From the NCBI RefSeq assembly GCF_900659635.1, contig NZ_CAACVB010000060.1, positions 1 to 36,252 on the forward strand: DNA of 36,252 nt. Reading direction: 5' to 3'. Both the position numbers and the translations under genes were made by a program. Each line of letters begins with the position of its first letter. The first letter of the stretch is position 1. The notes beneath the pieces are model-generated. The model made no database searches, was not told where the DNA came from, and saw nothing but the letters and a program-made list of their open reading frames with translations. The DNA is from Actinomadura roseirufa (GTDB lineage: Bacteria > Actinomycetota > Actinomycetes > Streptosporangiales > Streptosporangiaceae). Shown piece after piece: positions 22,711 through 30,768 of this stretch.

Positions 22711-22738
22711 TCCGGCACCGAACACAGACGGGAACCTC

Positions 22739-24316
22739 GTGACTCGGATCGGCCGGACGCCCGCGGCCCTGCCCGCCACCCTGCTCGCCACCGTGCTCGC
22801 CTTGGGTGCCCTCTTCGCCGCCGGTGTGCTCCTCCCCCGCCCCGCGCGCGCCGACCCGGAGCCCGCGGCGCCGATCTCCTGGCGCGCCTGCCCGGACGAC
22901 CGGACGGCGCGATGCGGCAAGCTCACCGTCCCGGTCGACTGGTCGGCCGGACCGGGAGGCGGCACCGTCGGTGTCGCGGTGGCACGTGCCAAGGCCACCG
23001 GACCGGGGCGGCGCCTCGGCGTGCTCTTCGTGAACCCCGGCGGCCCCGGAGGGTCCGGTGTGGACTTCGTCACCGACCGGGCCCAGCTGTCCAAGCGGCT
23101 CCGGGAACGCTACGACATCGTCGGGTTCGACCCGCGCGGCGTAGGCGGCAGCCACGCCGTCAAATGCGGGAAGGTCGGCGCGCTTCCGCCCGCCCACCCG
23201 CGTGACCAGGCCGGGTTCGCCAAGCTCAAGGCGTACCAGAGCAGGCTCTACACGTCGTGCAGGCAGAAGACGGGGCCGCTCTACGACTTCCTGGACGCGG
23301 GCAGCGTGGCCCGTGACATGGACGCCATCCGCGCCGCCCTGGGAGAGGAGAAGGTCTCCTACTACGGCCTCTCCTACGGCACCTGGCTCGGCCAGCGTTA
23401 TGCGGAGCTGTTCCCGGAACGCGTGGGCTCGCTCGTCCTGGACAGCACGATGGACCACAGTGTCGTAGGCGCCGAACGCTTCTCCATCGATGAGGCCCGC
23501 GCCCTGGAGGCCGGGTACAGGCAGTTCACCAAGTGGTGCCCCACCTCCAAGTACTGCGCCCTTCGCAAGCGCAACCCCGTCAAGGTGCTGGACGGCCTGA
23601 TGCGCCGCGCCGACAGGAAGACCCTGCACGACCTCGACTCACCGAAGACGCGCCTGACACCGCAGGACCTCGCGCAGATGGTGCGCATGTCGATGTACAA
23701 CCCACTGGCCTGGGCAGGGCTCAGCGAGCAGTTGCGCGAGCTGTCCCGGCAGAAGGCCCGGCCCGTCCCGAGGAACCCGCAGGCGGATCCGCCGGACGGC
23801 GCGTTCATCGGCATCCTGTGCGACGACTGGTCCTTCCCCGTCAGCTCCTACAAGGACCTGGCCGCCATCCGCGCGCGGACCCGCCGGGCCGCTCCGCACG
23901 TCCGGTTCAACCCGCTGGGCTGGGAGGCCATCACCGCCTGCGTCGGACGCCCCCGCCCCGCCCGTGACCCGCAGCGCCCCTACCGCATCGCGGGCACGCC
24001 ACCGATCCTGGTCGTGAACGGCGTCGGCGACCCCGTCACCGCCTACCCGTGGGCCCGGACCGTGCAGCGGGCCGTCCCCGGGTCGGTGCTGCTGACCTAC
24101 GAGGGCGCCGGGCACGGCGCGTACGGGCTGAGCCCCTGCGCCCGCAAGGCCGTCGACGCCTACCTGGTGCACGGGTCCACCTCCGCGCCCGGCGCGCGCT
24201 GCCCGGCGATGCCGCCCGACTTCGACGGTGCCCGTGCCCACCGCGCGATCGGGGACGCGCCTCGGCTCCCGTCCACCGGCACCCGTCCGCGATGGGACGG
24301 AGCTTCGACCCGCTAG
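22739..24316 (+). CDS. Secreted alpha/beta-hydrolase, tripeptidyl-aminopeptidase (TAP)-like
   Basis: A 525-residue exported serine hydrolase of the Streptomyces SlpD/TAP type. The signal segment is residues 5-37 (LPATLLATVLALGALFAAGV, cleavage near ARA). The oxyanion-loop motif NPGGPGGSG is near 99-107, the nucleophile elbow GLSYG has Ser212, and a TAP-like C-terminal domain holds the Asp (VVNGVGDPVT) and His (GAGHGAYG). Members of this group release N-terminal tripeptides or hydrolyse esters. Cysteine pairs suggest extracytoplasmic folding. GTG 22739 has GGGA upstream; the longer frame to 22082 runs through the preceding gene. Confidence 0.88.
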   Translation: MTRIGRTPAALPATLLATVLALGALFAAGVLLPRPARADPEPAAPISWRACPDDRTARCGKLTVPVDWSAGPGGGTVGVAVARAKATGPGRRLGVLFVNPGGPGGSGVDFVTDRAQLSKRLRERYDIVGFDPRGVGGSHAVKCGKVGALPPAHPRDQAGFAKLKAYQSRLYTSCRQKTGPLYDFLDAGSVARDMDAIRAALGEEKVSYYGLSYGTWLGQRYAELFPERVGSLVLDSTMDHSVVGAERFSIDEARALEAGYRQFTKWCPTSKYCALRKRNPVKVLDGLMRRADRKTLHDLDSPKTRLTPQDLAQMVRMSMYNPLAWAGLSEQLRELSRQKARPVPRNPQADPPDGAFIGILCDDWSFPVSSYKDLAAIRARTRRAAPHVRFNPLGWEAITACVGRPRPARDPQRPYRIAGTPPILVVNGVGDPVTAYPWARTVQRAVPGSVLLTYEGAGHGAYGLSPCARKAVDAYLVHGSTSAPGARCPAMPPDFDGARAHRAIGDAPRLPSTGTRPRWDGASTR

Positions 24317-24338
24317 CGCGCGGCACCCACGGCTGACC

Positions 24339-24401
24339 GCCCGCGCGACCGGCGCGTCCCGCCCGCGCGACCGGTACGTCCCCGTCGGGCCCGCGCGACC
24401 G
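24339..24401. repeat. Three spaced copies of a 13-bp repeat
   Basis: GCCCGCGCGACCG occurs at 24339-24351, 24361-24373 and 24389-24401, with starts 22 and 28 bases apart, in the gap between two hydrolase genes. The first two are followed by a near-identical CGTCCC tail. Confidence 0.6.
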
Positions 24402-24429
24402 CGTTCCGTGTCGGCTACCGTCTTTCTCC

Positions 24430-25593
24430 GTGACGACCCATGCGCCCGAGTCACCCGCCCCCACCACCCCCGAGCCCAAGCCGCGGCGCCGCACCCGGCG
24501 GATCGTCGCCGCCGCCCTCGCGGTCACCGCGTTCGCCGCCGCCTCGCTCGCCGGAGTCGGCTGGTACTTCGCCGGCGTCGCGACCGAGGTCGACCACTCG
24601 TCCGACTACCCGTTCACCGTCATCGCCGCAGGCGGCGGCACCGTGACGCTCCCCCGCGAACCGGACACCGAACGGACCGGCACCTGGGCCCTCGCCTGGC
24701 GGGACGGCCGCGCCCTGCTCGGCCCCGTCGTCGGCGGTGACCGGAAACACGTCGTACGGCAGGTCGCGTCCATCACCCGGGGAACCCTCGCCAAGGGCAC
24801 GCGCGTCACCATCGACCACTGGATGTACGAGGGGAACCCCAAGACGGCCCTAGGGCTGGACTATCAGGACGTCACCTATCCGTCCAAGCGCGGTCCCATG
24901 CCCGCCTGGCTGCTGCCCGGTGCCTCGCCCAAGAGCACATGGGTCATCGCCGTGCACGGACGGAACGCGGAGAGGGCCGAGACGTTCCGCGCCATGCGCA
25001 CCGTGCACGCGCTCGGGCTGCCCATGCTGTCCATCGCCTACCGCAACGACGTCGGTGCGCCCAAGGCCCCTGACCACAGGAACCATCTCGGCGACACCGA
25101 ATGGAACGACGTGGCGTCCGCGGTCGCCTACGCCCGCGCGCGCGGCGCGACCGGCGTCGTCCTGTACGGCTGGTCGATGGGCGGCGCCATGTCCCTGACC
25201 ACCCTGCGCCACGACGCCTCGTCCGTCCGCGGCGTCGTCCTCGACTCGCCCGTCATGGACTGGGGCGCCACCCTCGACAAGCAGGGCGACGCCCGCCACC
25301 TGCCCCGCCTCGTCACCGGCGTCGCCAAGCGCGTGCTGCGACTGCGCTTCGGGATCGACCTCGGCGACTTCGACCAGCGCCGGTTCGCGCCCCGCCTGCG
25401 GACGCCCGTCCTGATGTTCACCACCGCCGACGACGCCACCGTCGCCAACCGGCCCGCCTTCGCGTTCACCGCGGCCGCCCCGCCCGGCATGGTCACCCAC
25501 ATCGCCGCGCGGGGCGACCACACCGAGGCGTGGAACACCGACCCGGCCGGTTACGAGCGCGCGCTCACCGCCTTCCTCGGACGGGTGCGCTGA
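24430..25593 (+). CDS. Membrane-anchored alpha/beta hydrolase
   Basis: A 387-residue protein with a basic N-terminus, one membrane helix (about 24-50, IVAAALAVTAFAAASLAGVG) and an extracytoplasmic alpha/beta-hydrolase domain. The nucleophile elbow is GWSMGG (Ser249), the oxyanion region VHGRNAERAET, the acid is probably in FTTADDATV, and the His in GDHTEAW. It resembles BAAT/acyl-CoA-thioesterase- or BEM46-like hydrolases; substrate unknown. The GTG start has no clear Shine-Dalgarno, so translation may be leaderless. Its last 29 bases overlap the convergent LLM oxidoreductase gene. Confidence 0.82.
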   Translation: MTTHAPESPAPTTPEPKPRRRTRRIVAAALAVTAFAAASLAGVGWYFAGVATEVDHSSDYPFTVIAAGGGTVTLPREPDTERTGTWALAWRDGRALLGPVVGGDRKHVVRQVASITRGTLAKGTRVTIDHWMYEGNPKTALGLDYQDVTYPSKRGPMPAWLLPGASPKSTWVIAVHGRNAERAETFRAMRTVHALGLPMLSIAYRNDVGAPKAPDHRNHLGDTEWNDVASAVAYARARGATGVVLYGWSMGGAMSLTTLRHDASSVRGVVLDSPVMDWGATLDKQGDARHLPRLVTGVAKRVLRLRFGIDLGDFDQRRFAPRLRTPVLMFTTADDATVANRPAFAFTAAAPPGMVTHIAARGDHTEAWNTDPAGYERALTAFLGRVR

Positions 25594-26470
25594 CCAGCCG
25601 CGCCGCCTCGGCGAACAGCTCGGCCTGGCGACGCCGGTCGGACGCGAACGGCAGCGCGACGACGCGGTGCGCGCCCGCCTCGGCCAGCGCCGCCAGCCGC
25701 TCGGCCGCCTGCGCCGGACCGCCGGTCAGCAGCGACCGGCGCGCCTCGTCCTCGCTCATCCCGTAGGCGGTGAGCGCCCGGACCTGCGCGTCCACCTCCG
25801 CCTCGGGCAGGTCCCCCAGCCCGACGCTGAGGCCCACCGTCACCTTCGGAGCGGGACGCCCGTATTCCGCCGCCAGCGCCGCGATCCGCTCCCGCCCCGC
25901 CGCGACCTCCTCCGGCGCCGAGAACGCCGGGAACCACTCGTCGCCGAACCGCGCCGCGCGCCGCTCCGGGCCCGCGCCGACCAGCAGCGGCGGCATCACC
26001 GCCGGCGGCGTCAGCGTCACCTCCGGGGCCGACGCGGGACCGTTCACCAGCACCGGGCGCCCCTCCACCAACGCCGGCAGCATCTCCAGCGCCGCGTCCG
26101 TCCGCGCGCCCCGCTCCGCGAACGGCACCCCCACCGCCCGGAACGCCGCGTCGCCGTGCACCGCCCCGCCGCTGCCGACGCCGAGCAGCACCCGGCCCCC
26201 CGACAGATGCTGCAGGCTCGCGACCTGCTTGGCCGCCCACGCCACCTGCCGCAGCGGCAGCACCATCACCCCGAAGCCCACCCGGACGGTCCGCGTCGCG
26301 GCCGCGGCCGTCGCCAGCACCAGCGTCGCGTCCAGGAACGGCCGCACCGGCACCAGATGGTCACCCGCCCACACCGACTCGAACCCGGCGTCCTCGGCGT
26401 GCCGGGCGTGCTCGGCGACCGTCGCGGACGCATCGACGCCGAACGAGGGCAGATAGATCCCGATCCGCAT
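25565..26470 (-). CDS. LLM class F420-dependent oxidoreductase
   Basis: A 301-residue TIM-barrel luciferase-like monooxygenase family enzyme of the type that uses coenzyme F420 in actinomycetes. It starts MRIGIYLPSFGVDAS and has FESVWAGDHLVPV, TRTVRVGFGVMVLPLR and LSGGRVLLGVGSGG, all standard family blocks. The substrate is unknown. Its ATG overlaps the stop of the upstream quinone oxidoreductase (TGATG), so the two are translationally coupled and may act in one pathway. The 3' end overlaps the convergent hydrolase by 29 bases. Confidence 0.88.
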   Translation of the reverse strand: MRIGIYLPSFGVDASATVAEHARHAEDAGFESVWAGDHLVPVRPFLDATLVLATAAAATRTVRVGFGVMVLPLRQVAWAAKQVASLQHLSGGRVLLGVGSGGAVHGDAAFRAVGVPFAERGARTDAALEMLPALVEGRPVLVNGPASAPEVTLTPPAVMPPLLVGAGPERRAARFGDEWFPAFSAPEEVAAGRERIAALAAEYGRPAPKVTVGLSVGLGDLPEAEVDAQVRALTAYGMSEDEARRSLLTGGPAQAAERLAALAEAGAHRVVALPFASDRRRQAELFAEAARLVSAPVRGRR

Positions 26471-27417
26471 CACCGCCGGACCTCCAGCAGCGTCTTGCCG
26501 ACCGTGGCCCGCGCCTCGATCGCGGCGTGCGCGCCCGCCGCGTCCTCCAGCGCGAACCGCTGCCCGATCACCGGGCGCAGCCGTCCCGCCGCCGCGGCCT
26601 CCAGCACCCCCACCGTGAACTCCCGCAACTCCTCGGGCGACGCCTGCGGACGCACCAGCGCCACACCGCGCGCCGCCGCCTCCTCCTCGGGCACGTCCGC
26701 CCACTCACCGCTCGCCAACCCGAAACTGACCATCCGCCCGCCCCGCCGGAGCAGCCCGAACGCCTCCCGCGCCACCTCGCCCCCGACGCCGTCGAACACC
26801 ACGTCGACCTCCCCGGCGGCCTCACCCCAGCCCGGCTCCCGGTAGTCGACCACCTCGTCGGCGCCCGCCCCGCGCGCCACGTCCGCCTTAGGCCCGCCTC
26901 CGGCCGCACCGACGACCACCGCCCCCGCGGCCTTCGCGAGCTGGACGAGCAGCGTCCCCACCCCGCCCGCCGCGGCCTCCACCAGCACCCGCTCCCCCGG
27001 ACGCGGCGCCGCCGCCCGCACCAGCATCGCCGCCGTCCGCCCGTCCGCCAGCAGCGCGACCGCCTCGTCCAGCGCCAGCCCGTCCGGTACCGGGTACAGG
27101 CCCGCCGCGTCCACCGCCGCCCGCGCCGCGTATCCGCCCGAGCCGCCCGTCGCGCTCACCACCCGCCGCCCCTTCAACGCCGGGTCCGCCCCAGCGCCGA
27201 CGTCCACGACCACGCCGCCGACCCCGTTCCCCGGAACCAGTGGCGGCTCCGCCCGGAACGGCGACGCCGCCCCCGACCGGAACTGCGTCTCCACGAACGT
27301 CACATTCGCGAACTCCACGTCCACCAGGACCTGCCCGTCCCCGGCCACCGGGTCGGGCGCCTCCCCGGGCACCAGAACCTCGGGCCCGCCGAACTCCCTC
27401 AACCACACCGCGCGCAT
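26470..27417 (-). CDS. NAD(P)H:quinone-oxidoreductase-like zinc-independent MDR protein
   Basis: A 315-residue medium-chain dehydrogenase/reductase of the quinone-oxidoreductase class. The N-terminus is MRAVWLREFGGPEVL, a GroES-like domain carries VPGNGVGGVVVDVG, and the Rossmann dinucleotide site AAAGGVGTLLVQLAKAAGA is near 145-163. The structural and catalytic zinc cysteines of alcohol dehydrogenases are absent, as expected for this class. ATG 27417 has GGAGG five bases upstream; the longer frame to 27783 has no family features. It is the first gene of a two-gene operon with the LLM oxidoreductase. Confidence 0.88.
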   Translation of the reverse strand: MRAVWLREFGGPEVLVPGEAPDPVAGDGQVLVDVEFANVTFVETQFRSGAASPFRAEPPLVPGNGVGGVVVDVGAGADPALKGRRVVSATGGSGGYAARAAVDAAGLYPVPDGLALDEAVALLADGRTAAMLVRAAAPRPGERVLVEAAAGGVGTLLVQLAKAAGAVVVGAAGGGPKADVARGAGADEVVDYREPGWGEAAGEVDVVFDGVGGEVAREAFGLLRRGGRMVSFGLASGEWADVPEEEAAARGVALVRPQASPEELREFTVGVLEAAAAGRLRPVIGQRFALEDAAGAHAAIEARATVGKTLLEVRR

Positions 27418-27568
27418 TGCGCCTCCTTCATCGACAGGGCGCCAGCCTGCAACCTCAACAAGGGTCGAGGTCAATCCGAGCGCAACGAATCCCTTTTCTC
27501 GCCCCAGCCACCTCTGTAAGCTTTCGCGCGTGTTCCGCCCCCTTGCCGGCTCACGCTGAGGGACCACG

Positions 27569-28153
27569 ATGCGCGCCCGGTCGATCCGTTTCCCCCGACG
27601 GGTACCCCGCCGCGCCGCACCCGTTCTCGCCGCGCTGCTGGCCGCCGGGTGCGGCTCGTCCCACCCGTCGTCCGACGGCGCCCTGAAGCCCCAGGGCACC
27701 TTCGACACCGGCGGCGGACCCGCCCCCGCGACCGCGTCCGCCCCGTCCGCGCAGCCCAGCGGCCGCATGTTCGAGACGGTCATCCTGCGCTACCGCGCCT
27801 ACCAGGCCGCCTACAAGCGCGTCTACGAGAAGAACGACCCGGCCGAGCTCGCCGACGTCGCGGTCGATCCCCTCCTCGGCCAGGTCACCCGGGACGTCGA
27901 GGCGACCAAGGCCAAGGGCGAGATCTGGCGCTTCGCCAACACCTTCAACCCCCGCGTCTACGCCCGCTCCGCGGACAGCACCCGCGTCTACGTCATCGAC
28001 TGCGTCCGCACCCTGAGCGCCTACCGCTTCTCCGCCCGCACCGGCGCCCGCATCAGCGGCGGCCCCGGCAGCGCCTACGTCTACCGCACCACCGTCCAGT
28101 ACGACTCCGGTACCTGGAAGGTCGCCGACACCGTCCGGGACCGTCCATGCTGA
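27569..28153 (+). CDS. Hypothetical lipoprotein, 194 aa
   Basis: A predicted lipoprotein with lipobox LLAAGC (Cys28). A Ser/Pro/Ala-rich spacer follows, then a conserved-looking domain (MFETVILRYRAYQAAYKRVY, DPLLGQVTRDVEATKAKGEI, STRVYVIDCVRT, GTWKVADTVRDRPC). The C-terminal part, with a tyrosine-rich beta pattern ending in a WKV strand, resembles NTF2-like/SnoaL-fold secreted proteins; this is a guess. Two cysteines in the mature domain could pair. ATG 27569 has GAGGGA seven bases upstream. The next gene starts 23 bases after its stop, so they are probably cotranscribed. Confidence 0.75.
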   Translation: MRARSIRFPRRVPRRAAPVLAALLAAGCGSSHPSSDGALKPQGTFDTGGGPAPATASAPSAQPSGRMFETVILRYRAYQAAYKRVYEKNDPAELADVAVDPLLGQVTRDVEATKAKGEIWRFANTFNPRVYARSADSTRVYVIDCVRTLSAYRFSARTGARISGGPGSAYVYRTTVQYDSGTWKVADTVRDRPC

Positions 28154-28176
28154 ACGCCCGCAGGGAAGGACCCCCC

Positions 28177-28941
28177 ATGCCTCCCACCCCCCGCACAAGA
28201 GCCGCCCTAACGGCAACCACCCTGGCAACCCCCCTCCTACTCGTCCCCCTAACCGCCCTCCCCGCCCATGCCGGTCCATGCAGGAATGTGGGCAGCCAGG
28301 TGATCTGTGCTCCCGAGCACCGGGACAACGGGAGCTCCGGCGGAGGTGGGGGTGGAGGCGGCGGGGCACCCGGTTCCGGCGGCAGCGTCGAGCCGCCCGC
28401 GCCCGACGGCCTGACGCCCGACGAGGGAGTCGGTTTCGTCCCGGTGGACGGCGGCGGCGGTGGCGCCCCGGCGCCCGCCCCGGTCTCCACGGCGGCGCTG
28501 CTGGAGAGGGCCCTGAGCTCCGCGGCCTTCCCCGTGCCGACCGTCCACACGGCGCCGGCCGACAAGACCTACGTGCGGCTGAAGACCGCGCTCTGGGTCG
28601 ACGGGTTCAGAACCGTGTCGACCGAACCGGCCAAGGCGGGCGCGCAGCTGGTCCGAGCGACCGCCACCCCGCTCAAAGTCGTGTGGGATCTGGGTGAGAA
28701 GAAGCTCGAGTGCCTCGACGGCGGCAGCAAGAGCGGCACGACCTGCCACTACACCTACCAGCGCTCGTCGGCCGGGCAGTCCGGCGGCACCTACAAGATC
28801 ACCGCGACCATCAGATGGAGGGTCGAGTGGAGCTGCGTGGGCGCCGACTGCCAGGGCAATGGCGGCCTGCTGGACCCACAGGAGATGACCTCTCCCCCCA
28901 CTCCGCTCGCCGTGAGCGAGATCCAGACCAACAACCACTGA
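28177..28941 (+). CDS. Hypothetical secreted protein with poly-Gly linker, 254 aa
   Basis: I do not recognise the family. A signal peptide (AALTATTLATPLLLVPLTAL, cleavage after AHA) is followed by a short Cys-containing segment, a long Gly/Pro linker (residues about 52-110, with a run of nine Gly), then a domain with LRLKTALWVDGF-like and YKITATIRWRVEW beta patterns. Mature cysteines (CRN, ICAP, ECLD, TCHY, SCVG, DCQG) are even in number and could form disulfides. I chose ATG 28177 for the AGGGAAGGA upstream; ATG 28147 would add ten residues. Cotranscribed with the lipoprotein gene before it, it may be its partner. Confidence 0.75.
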   Translation: MPPTPRTRAALTATTLATPLLLVPLTALPAHAGPCRNVGSQVICAPEHRDNGSSGGGGGGGGGAPGSGGSVEPPAPDGLTPDEGVGFVPVDGGGGGAPAPAPVSTAALLERALSSAAFPVPTVHTAPADKTYVRLKTALWVDGFRTVSTEPAKAGAQLVRATATPLKVVWDLGEKKLECLDGGSKSGTTCHYTYQRSSAGQSGGTYKITATIRWRVEWSCVGADCQGNGGLLDPQEMTSPPTPLAVSEIQTNNH

Positions 28942-29019
28942 CCGGGAGAGGCCGCTCTCGCGAGCCGAACCTCACGCATGCGCCGGACACAACGGTGGGG
29001 CCGGTGCCGACGGCGCTGC

Positions 29020-29025
29020 TATGAT
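29020..29025 (+). promoter_or_regulatory. Candidate -10 element upstream of the glycosyltransferase-like gene
   Basis: TATGAT matches five of six -10 bases in an otherwise GC-rich 247-base gap (28942-29188). No good -35 is seen at 16-18 bases, so confidence is low. The rest of this gap shows nothing I can name. Confidence 0.25.
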
Positions 29026-29188
29026 CGCGCGCATTGCGTGGGGCATGCTCCCTTGCTTGCTGGATACCTCGCCGGGCTGTTAGGCGACTCTCACCTCCCT
29101 GGGCATGCCGCGCTGTCGCGCTCGTCGACAACGGCATAGGAGGCCGGGCGTTCTCGCCGGTCTCGTGTTTCCCAGAGTTAGGGTCGCG

Positions 29189-30670
29189 GTGTTGCCTTCC
29201 CCTCCCAACGGCCGATGGCCTCGGTATGCGTCGACACGGGGCGCCGTCCTGGAGAACCGGGTGTTCTCGGGGGTGCTGCTGGGCGGGGTGCTGCTCCGGG
29301 TGGTCGCGATGCTCGGGTATCCGCCGGCGTTGTGGTTCAACGACAGTTACGACTTCCTGCGGATCGCCAACGCGCCGTTCCCGCATCCGCTGCGGTCGGA
29401 GGGGTACGGGCTGTTCCTGTGGGTGCTCAGGCCGTTCCACAGCCTGGCGCTGGTGACGGCGTTGCAGCACGGGGCCGTGGTGGTGATGGCGGCGCTCGGG
29501 TACCGGGTGCTGGTGCGGGACTTCGGGGTGCGGCGGGGGTGGGCGGCCGCGGCGCTCGCGCCGTTCCTGCTGGACGGGTACCAGATCGAACTGGAGCACA
29601 TGCTCCTGTCGGACACGCTGTTCACCGTGCTGGTGCTCGGGGCGGTGCTGCTGATGGCGCGGCCCGGGTCGCGCGGGTGGCGGTGCGCGGGCGTCGCGGG
29701 GGCGATGCTCGGGGCGGCGGCGGTCACGCGGACGGTGGGGGTGCCGCTGATCGCGGTGGCGCTGGGCTACCTGCTCGTCCGGCGGACCCGGTGGACGGCG
29801 CTGGTGGCGCTCGCGGCGGCGTTCGCGCTGCCGATCGGGGCGTACGCGACGTGGTTCCGCCACGACCACGGGCGGTTCGCGATGACGTCGGCGGACGGCG
29901 TCTACCTGTGGGGGCGGACGTCGTCGTTCGCGGACTGCGGCCGGGCGGCGCCGCCGCCGGACCTGGCGCGGATGTGCCCGCACGGGCCGCCGGACGGCAG
30001 GCCCGCCGCGTCCCACCAGATCTGGGAGGAGAACTCGCCGACCGGGTGGGTGGACGGGCGGCCGTTCGACGAGGAGACCAACGAGAAGGCCCAGGCGTTC
30101 GCGCTGTGGGCGATCCGGACGCAGCCGCTCGGCTATCTGCGGGTGGTGTCCTATGACTTCTTCGTCCGGACGTTCTCGTGGGGGCGCAGCCCGTATCCGA
30201 CGAGGGGCACCGAGGCGAGTTACCGGTTCCCCAGGCGGGTGGCCCCGCCGAAGGCCGTGCCGGTGATCGGCGGCGGGGACCGGGCGTCGGTGGTGCGCGA
30301 GTACGAGCACGGGGCGGGGCGGACGCGGGTGGTGAGCCCGTTCGCGGACGTCCTCCGTGGTTACCAGAAGGTCGTGAACGTGCGGGGGCCGGTGCTGGGG
30401 GTGGTCCTGCTGGTGGGGGCGGCGGGGATCCTGTGGCGGCGGGCACGGCGGGGCAGTGGGCTGTTCTGGCTGGTCGGGACGGCGCTGCTGGCGGTCCCGC
30501 CGGTCACCGCGGACTTCGACTACCGGTACCTGCTGCCCGCTCTGCCCTTCGCGTGCCTGGCGGCGGTGACGGCGTGGGGACGGTCGCCGGACGCGGCGGA
30601 GCACGCGGCCGAGCCCGAGCCGGCGGGACGTGAACCGGCGGGACGCGAACCCGAGGTCCAGCCCGCCTGA
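29189..30670 (+). CDS. Multi-spanning glycosyltransferase-like (GT-C/PMT type) membrane protein
   Basis: About 493 residues with many hydrophobic helices alternating with short loops. It has an acidic first loop (WFNDSYDFLRI) as in GT-C polyprenyl-phosphate-sugar transferases, ELEHMLLSDTLFTVLVLGAV like the conserved LxSE region of dolichyl-phosphate-mannose-type enzymes, and a large extracytoplasmic loop (about 225-380). It likely transfers a sugar from a lipid carrier at the outer face. Substrate unknown. GTG 29189 seems best; TAGGGT lies just upstream, which would fit a leaderless mRNA, but the exact start is uncertain and the frame is open back to 29105. It ends with imperfect PAGRE repeats. 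Confidence 0.75.
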   Translation: MLPSPPNGRWPRYASTRGAVLENRVFSGVLLGGVLLRVVAMLGYPPALWFNDSYDFLRIANAPFPHPLRSEGYGLFLWVLRPFHSLALVTALQHGAVVVMAALGYRVLVRDFGVRRGWAAAALAPFLLDGYQIELEHMLLSDTLFTVLVLGAVLLMARPGSRGWRCAGVAGAMLGAAAVTRTVGVPLIAVALGYLLVRRTRWTALVALAAAFALPIGAYATWFRHDHGRFAMTSADGVYLWGRTSSFADCGRAAPPPDLARMCPHGPPDGRPAASHQIWEENSPTGWVDGRPFDEETNEKAQAFALWAIRTQPLGYLRVVSYDFFVRTFSWGRSPYPTRGTEASYRFPRRVAPPKAVPVIGGGDRASVVREYEHGAGRTRVVSPFADVLRGYQKVVNVRGPVLGVVLLVGAAGILWRRARRGSGLFWLVGTALLAVPPVTADFDYRYLLPALPFACLAAVTAWGRSPDAAEHAAEPEPAGREPAGREPEVQPA

Positions 30671-30714
30671 CCTGCGCCCGGTCGAGGTCCCGTCGCGGAT
30701 CCCCCGGGTGCCGG

Positions 30715-30759
30715 GCGGGTGCGGCATCGGCGAGGTCCTGTCGCCGATGCCGCACCCGC
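30715..30759. terminator. Bidirectional terminator, 19-bp perfect stem
   Basis: A 19-base arm (30715-30733) is followed by a 7-base loop and its exact complement (30741-30759). It lies between two convergent genes ending at 30670 and 30769 and would stop transcription from both sides. No long U-tract is present. Confidence 0.85.
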
Positions 30760-30768
30760 GCCGCGTCC

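Noticed and set aside
20830..23094. 754-codon minus-strand frame opposite the methyltransferase and CysS-like genes
   Set aside because: Antisense shadow in high-GC DNA; no start context or domain.
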